Assembly: GCF_024806835.1 (NCBI RefSeq)
Contig: NZ_JANTYU010000003.1
Coordinates: 62,001 to 126,000, forward strand
From: Xanthomonas sp. 3793
GTDB lineage: Bacteria > Pseudomonadota > Gammaproteobacteria > Xanthomonadales > Xanthomonadaceae
DNA length: 64,000 bases
Direction: 5' to 3'
Under the pieces are notes generated by a model. It did not search any database and was not told the DNA's origin. It saw nothing but the letters and a program-made list of their open reading frames with translations. Every line of letters begins with the position of its first letter. The first letter of the stretch is position 1. This document shows positions 1-7,783 of this stretch, piece after piece. A program made the position numbers and the translations under genes.

Positions 1-674
1 GGCCGGCACTGCGCAAGGCCGGCCTGCTCACCGACAAGCCGCAGCCGCGTCTGCCGCGCCTGCACGTGTGTTTTCTCGATGGCGACCACGCCTTGCTGGC
101 GGTGGCCGATGCCGACGACAGCGCGCCGTGGCCGCTGGGCATTCCACGGCTGAAACTGTTACCCGAAGCACCGTCGCGCTCGGCGCTCAAGCTCGACGAA
201 GCACTGCTCACCCTGCTCACGCCCGAGGAGCGCGAGCGCCTGGTCAAACCCGGCATGCGCGCGGCCGATCTGGGCGCCGCTCCCGGCGGCTGGACCTGGG
301 TCCTGACGCGCCAGCATCTGCATGTCACCAGCGTCGACAACGGCCCGCTACGCGAGCATGTGCTGGAAACCGGCCTGGTCGAGCATCTACGCGCCGACGG
401 CTTTCACTGGAGGCCTGCGCAAGCACTGGACTGGATGGTCTGCGACATGGTCGAGCAACCGCGCCGCGTGGCCGAGCGCATGGCCACATGGATCCGCGAA
501 GGCTGGTGCCGCCACACCATCTTCAACCTCAAGCTGCCGATGAAAAAGCGCTGGGACGAGACGCGCCTGTGCCTGGACCTGTTCGAGCAGCAGGCCGAAA
601 AATCGCTGACCGTACGTGCCAAGCAGCTGTATCACGATCGCGAAGAGATCACCGTGCTGGCGATGCGGGACTGA
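1..674 (+). CDS. rlmM: 23S rRNA 2'-O-ribose C2498 methyltransferase RlmM (5' end outside window)
   Basis: The reading frame is already open at base 3, so the N-terminal half lies upstream of the window. What remains is the SAM-dependent Rossmann methyltransferase domain: an AADLGAAPGGWTWVL motif (SAM-binding loop), then VTSVDNGPL, an acidic VCDMVEQP segment and a KLPMKKRW segment near the C-terminus. These are the hallmarks of RlmM/YgdE, which 2'-O-methylates C2498 of 23S rRNA, with a K-D-K type active site. The stop is TGA at 672-674. A 7-bp tandem repeat follows directly. Identification is by family motifs; the missing N-terminal THUMP-like part cannot be checked here. Confidence 0.93.
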   Translation, partial: PALRKAGLLTDKPQPRLPRLHVCFLDGDHALLAVADADDSAPWPLGIPRLKLLPEAPSRSALKLDEALLTLLTPEERERLVKPGMRAADLGAAPGGWTWVLTRQHLHVTSVDNGPLREHVLETGLVEHLRADGFHWRPAQALDWMVCDMVEQPRRVAERMATWIREGWCRHTIFNLKLPMKKRWDETRLCLDLFEQQAEKSLTVRAKQLYHDREEITVLAMRD

Positions 675-678
675 GAGC

Positions 679-734
679 CGGGATTCGGGAATCGGGAATC
701 GGGAATCGGGAATCGGGAATCGGGAATCGGGAAT
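679..734. repeat. Tandem 7-bp repeat (CGGGAAT)n
   Basis: Seven perfect head-to-tail copies of CGGGAAT occupy 686-734, preceded by one degenerate copy (CGGGATT, 679-685). The array starts five bases after the rlmM stop codon. Short arrays of this unit occur between genes in xanthomonads. As a simple tandem repeat it is likely to vary in copy number between strains. No transcription or protein-binding role can be read from it. Confidence 0.9.
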
Positions 735-898
735 CGTAAAAGCCGGGGACCGGCGGCGGGATCGCTGGCGACGCTTTCGGTAGTGAACTGCACGGGCTTT
801 GGGTGCTTCATCGTGGCGGGTGGGTGCGCCCGCCATCCTCCCCGCCTGCTCGCCTGGCTTGGGCGGGCCTGCTCCGTCGATGACGGAGCCAGGCGCGA

Positions 899-2008
899 TC
901 AGAGCACGATGCGCTTGCTGCCTTCGCGCGCGGAGCGATAGATCGCATCGACGATGCGGATGTCCCGCAGGCCTTCTTCGCCCGGTGCACGCAACGGTGT
1001 GCCATTGATGATCGCCAATGCGTCTTCGTCCATCTGCAAGGCCTGCTGATGCGGCACCTTGGCGTCGAATACGCGGCCGTCGCTGGCCTTGCCGGTCACG
1101 CCCTGGTAGCTCTGGAACGGCGACAGCTCGTACCAGCCACGCTCGCATTCGGCACGCAGCACATTCATGTTGGCGCCGAAGCTGGTCTTGCATGCCGCAC
1201 GCACGGAATTGGGAAATTCCAGCGTGAAATCCATATGCTCATCGACTTCATCGAACAACTCGGGACGATCGGTCCAGCGCCTGGCGGTGACTGCCAGCGG
1301 CTCGGCACCCACGGTGTAACGCGCGGCATTGAGCGGATACACACCCATGTCGTACATCGCACCGCCACCGAATTGCGAACGCAGCCGCCACGGGCGATCG
1401 GCCTTGGTCGTATCGCGATAACCGTTGTAGCCGGCCTCGGCACGCACTCGCTGCATCGCGCCGAACGGCTTCTCGCTGGCCATTGCAATCAGCCGCCGCG
1501 TATTGGGTTCGTGCTGCATGCGGTAGCCGATCGTCAGCGCCACCTTGTTGCGCTTGCAGGCCGCGATCATCGCCTCGCATTCGCCTGCGTGCATCGCCAT
1601 CGGCTTTTCGCACCACACATGCTTGCCGGCCGCCGCCGCACGCAGTGCCAGCGGTGCGTGCATGTGGGTCGGTGTGACGATGTAGACCACATCGATGTCG
1701 TCGTTGTCGGCAATGCGGTCGAAGTTGTCGTAGTTGTAGACGTTGCGATCGGCAATGCCGTACTTGGATTGCCACGGCGCAATCTTCGACGGCGTACCGG
1801 TCACGATACCGGCCAGTTTGCAGTGCTTGGTCAACGCCAGGCCTGGCGCGAGTTGCTCGCCGGCATAACTTCCCAGCCCGGCCAGGGCCACATTGAGCGG
1901 CTTTCCGGGCTTCTTTTTCGGCAGCGCCCATGCAGGTGCGCCAAGCAGGATGCCCGCACTGCCGAAGGCGGCAAGCAAGCGGCGACGCGTCAAGGATTCC
2001 ACAGACAT
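899..2008 (-). CDS. Tat-exported Gfo/Idh/MocA-family oxidoreductase
   Basis: 369 aa. The N-terminus has a twin-arginine signal (SLTRRRLLAAFGSAG, then an AWA cleavage region near residue 28), which indicates export of a folded, cofactor-loaded enzyme, as in periplasmic glucose-fructose oxidoreductase. A Rossmann domain follows (VALAGLGSYAGEQLAP, residues about 39-55), with the family EKP motif (WCEKPMAMH, near 134-142) that contacts NAD(P), and the C-terminal alpha/beta substrate domain with a GGGAMYDMGVYPLNAAR segment. The substrate is probably a sugar or polyol but cannot be assigned. It is convergent with rlmM and divergent from the lactonase gene at 2265, a pairing that would suit sugar oxidation to a lactone followed by hydrolysis (inference). 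Confidence 0.9.
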   Translation of the reverse strand: MSVESLTRRRLLAAFGSAGILLGAPAWALPKKKPGKPLNVALAGLGSYAGEQLAPGLALTKHCKLAGIVTGTPSKIAPWQSKYGIADRNVYNYDNFDRIADNDDIDVVYIVTPTHMHAPLALRAAAAGKHVWCEKPMAMHAGECEAMIAACKRNKVALTIGYRMQHEPNTRRLIAMASEKPFGAMQRVRAEAGYNGYRDTTKADRPWRLRSQFGGGAMYDMGVYPLNAARYTVGAEPLAVTARRWTDRPELFDEVDEHMDFTLEFPNSVRAACKTSFGANMNVLRAECERGWYELSPFQSYQGVTGKASDGRVFDAKVPHQQALQMDEDALAIINGTPLRAPGEEGLRDIRIVDAIYRSAREGSKRIVL

Positions 2009-2264
2009 GCAAACCTCCTTCGTAGAGAGAATAGCGACCGGCGTTGACCAGCGGCATCATGCAGGCAGCGTCAGCGCGATGGACGTTGCGATGCGCGCAC
2101 GACATCGGCATGCATCGACCACCTCTGCCTGGCCACACGCCAGCATTGCCCAGCTGCCCTGGTCCGGTACTGCCCGCGCACCTTACTTGATCGCACGTGA
2201 TCATCGCCATGGTCGGGCTGCATGTTCTGGCACACTGCAAACGATCACATCTGGAGCACTGCGC

Positions 2265-3170
2265 ATGACCATTGCCGCCCGCCGCCGGCTACTGCCACTG
2301 GCGTTTTTATTGTCCAGTTCGCTCGCCATCGCCGACGACACCCCGTTTGTTGCACGCGACCTGATTGGCGATGGCGCATTCACGCATAACGCCGAAGGCC
2401 CGGCAGCAGGCCCGGATGGCGCGCTGTACGCCGTGAATCTGGGCAAGGACGGCACCATCGCGCGCATCGCGCTGCAAGCAGACGGCAGCGCAACTGCCGA
2501 GGTGTTTGTCACCTTGCCTGCCGGCAGTACCGGCAACGGCATCCGCTTTCGTGATGGCGCGATGTACGTCGCCGATTACACCGGCCACAAGATCCTGCAA
2601 GTGAACCTGCAGACGCGCGTGGTGAGCACCTTCGCCTCGCTGCCCGATTCCGATGGACCCAACGACTTGGCGCTGGCGCCAGATGGCAGTTTCTATGCCA
2701 GCGACCCGAACTGGAAGGACAATAGCGGGCGCTTGTGGCACATCCGTCGCGATGGTGCGGTGCAGCTGATGGAATCGGGCATGACCACGCCGAACGGTCT
2801 GGACGTCAGTCCGGACGGCAAGCGCCTGTATGTCAACGAAAGCGTCTCGCGCAAGGTGTGGGTATATGACCGGCGAGACGATGGCAGCCTGCGCAACAAG
2901 CGCCTGCTGATCGCCTTCCCCGATTTCGGCATGGACGGCATGCGCTGCGATGCCGACGGCAATCTATATATCGCCCGCTACGATGCCGGGCAGATCGCGG
3001 TGGTCTCGCCGGCGGGCAAGTTGCTGCGCACCATCGCGCTCAAGGGCCGCAAGGCCAGCAACGTCGCCTTCGGTGGCAGCGATGGCAAACAGGTGTTCGT
3101 CACCCTGCAGGATCGTGGCGCAGTTGAAACGTTCAGATCCGATCGCCCAGGGCGCGAAACCGGACACTGA
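2265..3170 (+). CDS. Secreted SMP-30/gluconolactonase/LRE-family protein
   Basis: 301 aa, starting at the ATG preceded by a GGAG box eight bases upstream; a longer frame to 1893 has no such support. Residues 1-23 form a signal peptide ending near LAIADD. The rest is a six-bladed beta-propeller: AEGPAAGPDGALYAV, DGPNDLALAPDGSFYASDP, TTPNGLDVSPDGKRLYV and GMDGMRCDADGNLYIAR are the repeated blade motifs carrying metal-binding Glu/Asn/Asp residues of SMP-30 lactonases. It probably hydrolyses a sugar lactone in the periplasm. It is divergent from the Tat-exported oxidoreductase, and the two may act in sequence; that link is inferred from position only. Confidence 0.87.
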   Translation: MTIAARRRLLPLAFLLSSSLAIADDTPFVARDLIGDGAFTHNAEGPAAGPDGALYAVNLGKDGTIARIALQADGSATAEVFVTLPAGSTGNGIRFRDGAMYVADYTGHKILQVNLQTRVVSTFASLPDSDGPNDLALAPDGSFYASDPNWKDNSGRLWHIRRDGAVQLMESGMTTPNGLDVSPDGKRLYVNESVSRKVWVYDRRDDGSLRNKRLLIAFPDFGMDGMRCDADGNLYIARYDAGQIAVVSPAGKLLRTIALKGRKASNVAFGGSDGKQVFVTLQDRGAVETFRSDRPGRETGH

Positions 3171-3252
3171 AATTGCTGCGCGCGTCGCATCGGTTCTCAG
3201 GTCGCGCAACAGCATCCTGGCATCCTGCAGGTCACCCGCGGAGGACTCCCCC

Positions 3253-3975
3253 ATGCAACCGATCGAACTCAAGGATGCGGCCGCCTTCGGCAGCGAATTC
3301 CTGCGACTGACCCTGTTGCAGGGGTTCCAGTCACTGACCAAACGCGACCTGGAACTGCTGATCTTCGTGCTGCTGGAGCGCGATGGTGCGATCTCGCGCA
3401 ATAGCTCCAACGCCCTTGTCGCCCTGCAGTTGCGCGTCACCTCGGCCAAGGTCAAGGCCTTGCGTCGCGATGGCTATGCCCGTTGGCGTGCCCTGGTGCC
3501 TGAAGAAGGCGACGCGGCAATGCAGCGCATCGTGGCCAACGTGTTCACCGAAGACAATCTGCGCTCCGGTGCCAAGCATGTCAGCGAGCGCAGCCGCAAA
3601 GAGGGATTTCTGGCGGTGCGGATCGAGCACCCCGACGACGCACAGCAGTTCGAGCAGGCGATTCTCGATGTCGGCGCATTGCCGGTGTACGAACGCAATC
3701 GCGAGGTGGTGGCGGTGCGCTTCGACACGCTGCTGAAGATCGCCGAACGCTGGGGCTATCTGCAGCAGGACCCGCAGGCGGCGATACGCGAACTGCAAAA
3801 GCTCACGCCCACTGCCGAAGAAGTGGCGGACCTGCTGAAAAAGGACATCGCGCAGCTGCGTTGGGAAGACGTGCGCCGCGCACTCAACAGCCTGGGCGCC
3901 AAGGCCGTGGCCAGCACGGCCGAAGGCGGCTTGAAGGGCCTGCTCAAGATCGTGTTTCCCTTCATCCCCGGCTGA
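3253..3975 (+). CDS. Uncharacterised 240-aa protein with winged-helix-like N-terminal part
   Basis: I do not recognise this family. The start is the ATG at 3253 (MQPIELKDAAAFGSE), 82 bases after the lactonase; the longer frame upstream is a shadow. The protein is mostly helical, with no signal peptide. Residues about 20-80 (LTLLQGFQSLTKRDLELLIFVLLERDG... LRVTSAKVKALRRDGYARW) look like a helix-turn-helix or winged helix. The middle contains an FLAVRIEHPDDAQQFEQAILDVGALPVYERN segment region of alternating helix and strand. The C-terminus ends in a short hydrophobic amphipathic stretch (GLKGLLKIVFPFIPG) that could bind membrane. A strong hairpin follows the stop, so it is probably the last gene of its transcript. 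Confidence 0.75.
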   Translation: MQPIELKDAAAFGSEFLRLTLLQGFQSLTKRDLELLIFVLLERDGAISRNSSNALVALQLRVTSAKVKALRRDGYARWRALVPEEGDAAMQRIVANVFTEDNLRSGAKHVSERSRKEGFLAVRIEHPDDAQQFEQAILDVGALPVYERNREVVAVRFDTLLKIAERWGYLQQDPQAAIRELQKLTPTAEEVADLLKKDIAQLRWEDVRRALNSLGAKAVASTAEGGLKGLLKIVFPFIPG

Positions 3976-3981
3976 GTGGCC

Positions 3982-4012
3982 TGCAAGGCGACGGCAACGC
4001 TGTCGCCTTGCA
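3982..4012 (+). terminator. Hairpin after the 240-aa protein gene
   Basis: A perfect 11-bp inverted repeat (TGCAAGGCGAC at 3982-3992 and GTCGCCTTGCA at 4002-4012) surrounds a 9-base loop seven bases past the stop codon. No T-run follows, which is common for terminators in high-GC bacteria. It would act for + strand transcription. Confidence 0.6.
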
Positions 4013-4151
4013 AGATCCGCCGTTGACGCCAATGCCGCGACTGCCAACTCGTGCAAGGAAGCTGGCGATGCGCCGCCTTCACCCAACGCGCCCCACCGCA
4101 AGTGGCCCACACCCTCTATCCTTACCGGCTGTTCCACATCAGGGGGATCTG

Positions 4152-4547
4152 ATGACCATCCGCTGTCTCGCCACATGTACCGTACTGCTGCTCGTTTGCG
4201 GCGTCGCATCCGCCCAGCAGGCACCCACGCCGGCCAGCAGCATGCCGCTGGTCGATGTGCCCACTGTCATCCGCACCCAGCCGCTGTCCAGCGGCGAGGT
4301 CACCCATCAGACCCGGCTGGAACGCCCGCGCGACGAATCCAGCGTGATCGTGCGCTCGATCCAGCCCAGCAGCGTGGTCGGCAGCTACCGTATCGACTTC
4401 CAGGCCATGGACGTGGACGGCGACGGCCGCATCAGCCGTGCCGAAGCCCAGGCCAACCCCGCGCTGGCCGACGAATTCGATGCTCTCGACAGCCGCCACA
4501 GCGGCTACCTGACACGCGAGCAGCTGGCCGGCTGGCTGGCTCCGTGA
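4152..4547 (+). CDS. Secreted EF-hand domain protein
   Basis: 131 aa. The start at 4152 follows AGGGGGATCTG (purine-rich ribosome site). A signal peptide spans about residues 1-21 (TCTVLLLVCGVASA, cleavage before QQAP). The mature chain has a Ser/Thr/Pro-rich linker and then one canonical EF-hand loop, DVDGDGRISRAE (near residues 86-97), and a second weaker loop around DALDSRHSGYLTREQL. It should be a small periplasmic or secreted calcium-binding protein. No enzymatic domain is present. Xanthomonads encode several such short EF-hand proteins of unknown role; no partner is evident among the neighbours. Confidence 0.82.
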   Translation: MTIRCLATCTVLLLVCGVASAQQAPTPASSMPLVDVPTVIRTQPLSSGEVTHQTRLERPRDESSVIVRSIQPSSVVGSYRIDFQAMDVDGDGRISRAEAQANPALADEFDALDSRHSGYLTREQLAGWLAP

Positions 4548-4632
4548 TCACGCCGCACACCTGAGCGGCAGGCAGGCGCACCGGCATGACGCAGGTGCGC
4601 AACAGCGCTTCGGCTTTCGACATCGCCCCCTC

Positions 4633-4661
4633 TTGCAGCGCCCGCTTCGGTCGGCTAGATT
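4633..4661 (+). promoter_or_regulatory. Candidate sigma-70 promoter for the marR-ech-vdh-fcs operon
   Basis: TTGCAG at 4633-4638 and TAGATT at 4656-4661 are separated by 17 bases, a -35/-10 arrangement with partial consensus matches. The -10 runs directly into the palindrome at 4659-4679, so a bound repressor would block polymerase. Read by eye only. Confidence 0.45.
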
Positions 4662-4679
4662 GTATTTAACGGATACAAT
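4659..4679. promoter_or_regulatory. Palindromic operator, probably for the MarR regulator
   Basis: ATTGTAT at 4659-4665 and ATACAAT at 4673-4679 form a perfect 7-bp inverted repeat with a 7-base centre. This size and AT-rich dyad are typical of MarR-family sites. It overlaps the putative -10 and ends at the first base of the regulator's candidate TTG codon, which suggests autorepression and repression of the downstream catabolic genes until a hydroxycinnamoyl-CoA ligand is made (the ligand is inferred from known FerR/HcaR-type regulators). Confidence 0.68.
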
Positions 4680-4691
4680 TTGGATGGATCG

Positions 4692-5165
4692 ATGACCGCT
4701 CTCCTGGCACTGGCCAAAGACCTCGGCTACCAACTGCAACTGGCCACCTTGGCGTCCAGCCATGCCGCCCGCCAGGAACTGGCCGAGCTGCATCTCACCC
4801 CGGCACGCGTCACCGCGCTGATCCACATCCGCGACCAGCCCGGTTGCGACCAGACCGAACTCGGCAACCGCCTGCTGGTCAACCGCGCCGCCGGCATGAA
4901 GATCGCCAATGCGCTGGCCGAGCAGGGCCTGATCGAACGCCTGGCCGGCCGCGACCGTCGCAGCAAGGGCCTGTACCTGACCGACCATGGCCACCGCACG
5001 CTGGAGGTGGCGCAAGCCTGCCTGGCACGCGCCGTCGCACGCACCTGCACCGGCCTACAGGCCGGCGAACAGCAAACCCTGCTCCGCCTGCTGTGCAAAT
5101 TGAACGCCAGCGCCACGCTGGAGCGCACAGCCGTGGCAGAGGCCGCGCTGGCCGAAGACCTCTGA
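4692..5165 (+). CDS. MarR-family transcriptional regulator of the hydroxycinnamate operon
   Basis: 157 aa from the ATG at 4692. A TTG at 4680 would add MDGS but has no ribosome site and directly abuts the operator. The protein shows the MarR winged helix: LTPARVTALIHIRDQPGCDQTELGNRLLVNRAAGMKI is the recognition region (split here as about residues 30-70), followed by the wing GLIERLAGRDRRSKGLYLTDHG. It is the first gene of a run with ech (32 bases downstream), vdh and fcs. In other bacteria MarR proteins at this place (FerR, HcaR types) repress hydroxycinnamate genes and respond to the CoA thioester; the same role is inferred here. Confidence 0.85.
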   Translation: MTALLALAKDLGYQLQLATLASSHAARQELAELHLTPARVTALIHIRDQPGCDQTELGNRLLVNRAAGMKIANALAEQGLIERLAGRDRRSKGLYLTDHGHRTLEVAQACLARAVARTCTGLQAGEQQTLLRLLCKLNASATLERTAVAEAALAEDL

Positions 5166-5197
5166 TCCCGCAGCCCCCGACTTGAAGGAGACGCCGC

Positions 5198-6025
5198 TTG
5201 AACGAGCATGACGTGGTATCGGTTCGCATCGAAAACCGCATTGCCTGGGTGAAGTTCGCACGCCCGGACAAGCGCAACGCGATGAGCCCGGCGCTCAACC
5301 GCCGCATGATGGACGTGCTGGACGAGCTGGAGTTCGACGACGACGTCGGCGTGCTGGTGCTCGGCGGCGAAGGCACCGCCTGGTCGGCCGGCATGGACCT
5401 GAAGGAATACTTCCGCGAAACCGAAGCGCAGGGCCTGCGCGGCGTGCGGCGTTCGCAACGCGAATCCTATGGCTGGTTCCGTCGCCTGCGCTGGTATCAG
5501 AAGCCCACCATCGCGATGGTCAACGGCTGGTGCTTCGGTGGCGGCTTCGGCCCGCTGTTCGCCTGCGACCTGGCCATTGCCGCCGATGAAGCGCAGTTCG
5601 GCCTGTCGGAGATCAACTGGGGCATCCTGCCGGGCGGCGGTGTGACCAAGGTTGCGGTCGAGCTGCTGTCCATGCGCGATGCGATGTGGATGACGCTCAC
5701 CGGCGAAATGGTCGACGGCAAGAAGGCGGCCGAATGGCGCCTGGTCAACGAGAGCGTGCCGCTGGAACGGTTGGAGGCACGCACGCGCGAAGTGGCCGAG
5801 CTGTTGCTGCGCAAGAACCCGGTTGCGTTGAAATACGCCAAGGACGCTGTGCGCCGCGTGGGCACCATGACCTACGACGAAGCCGAAGATTATCTGGTGC
5901 GCATGCAGGAAGCGGCCAACTCGTTCGATAACAACGCCCGCAAGGAAGGCATCCGTCAGTTCATCGACGAGAAGAGCTACAAGCCCGGCCTGGGCGAGTA
6001 CGACCTCAAGAAAAACAGCGCCTAG
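5198..6025 (+). CDS. ech: Hydroxycinnamoyl-CoA (feruloyl-CoA) hydratase-lyase
   Basis: 275 aa, starting at a TTG seven bases after a strong GAAGGAG ribosome site; no ATG is available until far into the conserved fold. It is a crotonase-fold enzyme that hydrates feruloyl- or coumaroyl-CoA and cleaves it to vanillin or 4-hydroxybenzaldehyde plus acetyl-CoA. The oxyanion-hole motif WSAGMDL (62-68), the NGWCFGGGF loop (109-117) and the catalytic Glu in GLSEINWG (E138, equal to Glu143 of the Pseudomonas enzyme) are present. The Ser equivalent to Ser123 is Gly118 here. The C-terminal DEKSYKPGL segment is also characteristic. Neighbours vdh and fcs complete the CoA-dependent, non-beta-oxidative route. 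Confidence 0.93.
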   Translation: MNEHDVVSVRIENRIAWVKFARPDKRNAMSPALNRRMMDVLDELEFDDDVGVLVLGGEGTAWSAGMDLKEYFRETEAQGLRGVRRSQRESYGWFRRLRWYQKPTIAMVNGWCFGGGFGPLFACDLAIAADEAQFGLSEINWGILPGGGVTKVAVELLSMRDAMWMTLTGEMVDGKKAAEWRLVNESVPLERLEARTREVAELLLRKNPVALKYAKDAVRRVGTMTYDEAEDYLVRMQEAANSFDNNARKEGIRQFIDEKSYKPGLGEYDLKKNSA

Positions 6026-6108
6026 GCACGTCCGACGGCGCCCGAAGCGATGCGTGCGACCCACGCACCGCTGGCGCTGCCAGTGGTTTTCTGCACCGAG
6101 GAGGGAGT

Positions 6109-7578
6109 ATGGAAGCCTTATCCGCAACGCTGCGCGGGATCGCCGCGCGTGGACCGCTGGGCCTGTTCATCGACGGCCAGTGGCGCGCAAGCAACGGCGA
6201 TCGCCATGTCGATGTGATCGCCCCGCATACCGAAGAACGCCTGCTGCGCTACACCGAACCATCGCACGCAGATACCGAGGCCGCCGTGGCCGCGGCGCGT
6301 GCCGCCTTCGACACCGGCCCCTGGCCGCAACTGTCCCCGCCCGAGCGCGGGGTGATCCTCAAGCGCGTTGCCGACCAGCTGCGCGCACGCATGCCGGAGC
6401 TGGCCGAAGCCTGGACCGGCCAGGTCGGCGCCACCATCGGTTTCAGCCGGCGCGCCTCGCAGCAGGCGCCCGGCCTGTTCGACTACTACGGCGATCTGAT
6501 CGCCACCCATCCGTTCGTCGAACCGCGCGCCCGCGCCGATGGCGGACGCGTGCATGTGGTGCAGGAACCGGTCGGCGTGGTTGCGGCGATCACGCCCTGG
6601 AACGCGCCACTGGTCTTGCTTTGTTACAAGGTCGCCGCCGCGCTGGCCGCCGGCTGCACGGTGGTGGCCAAACCCTCTCCGGAGACCCCGATCGATGCGT
6701 GCATACTGGCCGAATGCATCAGCGCCGCGGGCGTGCCCGACGGCGTGTTCAACCTGTTGCCGGCAGGCCGCGAGGTCGGCGAGCAGCTGATCCGGCACCC
6801 GCTTGTCGACAAGGTCAGCTTCACCGGCTCCACCCAGGCCGGGCGCCTGATCGGCGTGGCCTGTGCCGAACGCCTGGCGCGGGTCGGCCTGGAGCTGGGC
6901 GGCAAATCGGCCGCCATCGTGCTCGACGATGCCGACCTGGCCAAAGTGCTCCCCAGCCTGGTGCCCTACTCCATGCCGATCACCGGCCAGGTGTGCTTTT
7001 CGCTGACCCGTGTACTGGTACCGGCGCAACGGCGCGACGAAATCCTGCAGGCGTATTGCGCAGCACTTGGCGCACTCAAACTCGGCGACCCGTTCGCCGC
7101 CGACACCGGCATGGGGCCGTTGGCGCTCGGCCGGCAGCTGGAACGCGTGCAGTCCTATATCGCCCAGGGCAGTGCCGAAGGCGCGCGGCTGGTGATGGGG
7201 GGCAACCGCCCGGCGCATTTGCCGCGTGGCTTCTTTATCGAGCCGACGGTGTTCGCTAACGTCACACCGGACATGACCATCGCACGCGAAGAAATCTTCG
7301 GCCCGGTGGTGAGCTTCATCGACTATCACGACGAGGCCGATCTGATCGCCAAGGCCAATGCCAGCGACTATGGCTTGCACGGCACCGTCTATGGCGAGGA
7401 TGTCGATCGCGCGTATCGCATTGCGCGGCGCGTGCGCAGCGGCAGCCATTCGATCAACGGTATGTGGGTGGATATCGAAATGCCGTTCGGCGGCTTCAAG
7501 CACTCGGGCATGGGCCGCGAAGGCGGCATCGAAGGCCTGCATGCGTTTCTCGAAACCAAAACCGTCTATCTCAGTTGA
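6109..7578 (+). CDS. vdh: Vanillin / aromatic aldehyde dehydrogenase
   Basis: 489 aa, NAD(P)-dependent aldehyde dehydrogenase superfamily. The ATG is preceded by GGAGGGAG. Residues include the cofactor region ITPWNAPLVLLCYKVAAALAAG, the FTGSTQAGR nucleotide loop, the general base in LELGGKSA, and the catalytic Cys in ITGQVCFSLTRVLVP. FGGFKHSGMGREGG near the C-terminus is the family end motif. Between ech and fcs it should oxidise vanillin and 4-hydroxybenzaldehyde to vanillate and 4-hydroxybenzoate. It lies 83 bases from ech in the same direction. Substrate assignment rests on context. Confidence 0.9.
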   Translation: MEALSATLRGIAARGPLGLFIDGQWRASNGDRHVDVIAPHTEERLLRYTEPSHADTEAAVAAARAAFDTGPWPQLSPPERGVILKRVADQLRARMPELAEAWTGQVGATIGFSRRASQQAPGLFDYYGDLIATHPFVEPRARADGGRVHVVQEPVGVVAAITPWNAPLVLLCYKVAAALAAGCTVVAKPSPETPIDACILAECISAAGVPDGVFNLLPAGREVGEQLIRHPLVDKVSFTGSTQAGRLIGVACAERLARVGLELGGKSAAIVLDDADLAKVLPSLVPYSMPITGQVCFSLTRVLVPAQRRDEILQAYCAALGALKLGDPFAADTGMGPLALGRQLERVQSYIAQGSAEGARLVMGGNRPAHLPRGFFIEPTVFANVTPDMTIAREEIFGPVVSFIDYHDEADLIAKANASDYGLHGTVYGEDVDRAYRIARRVRSGSHSINGMWVDIEMPFGGFKHSGMGREGGIEGLHAFLETKTVYLS

Positions 7579-7592
7579 GCCTTACCTCAGCG

Positions 7593-7627
7593 GCATTGCG
7601 GCGAGCCTGCCTGCGTCGCCGCAATGC
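7593..7627 (+). promoter_or_regulatory. Intra-operon 12-bp hairpin between vdh and fcs
   Basis: GCATTGCGGCGA (7593-7604) pairs perfectly with TCGCCGCAATGC (7616-7627) across an 11-base loop, 15 bases after the vdh stop. It lacks a T-run. It could be a partial terminator or an mRNA-stabilising stem that sets the fcs level below that of ech and vdh; these alternatives cannot be separated from sequence. Confidence 0.6.
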
Positions 7628-7783
7628 AGCGCACTGCACATCAGGACATGTCGTCTCCCGTGGTGCGCGAGCAACCTGTCTGTGAACGCGTACTGCGCCG
7701 TTGCGCACGCGCATCAACCTTCCTGCCATCTCTGTCGCACTCACGCCAGTCACTCCCCCACTTTGCATTCGGAAGACAGCGCC

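Noticed and set aside
1893..2264. N-terminal extension of the SMP-30 gene
   Set aside because: It overlaps the divergent oxidoreductase gene, and the internal ATG at 2265 has both a ribosome site and a signal peptide.
4727..6127. 466-codon - strand frame opposite marR and ech
   Set aside because: Low-complexity, His/Gln/Arg-rich translation typical of antisense frames in high-GC DNA.
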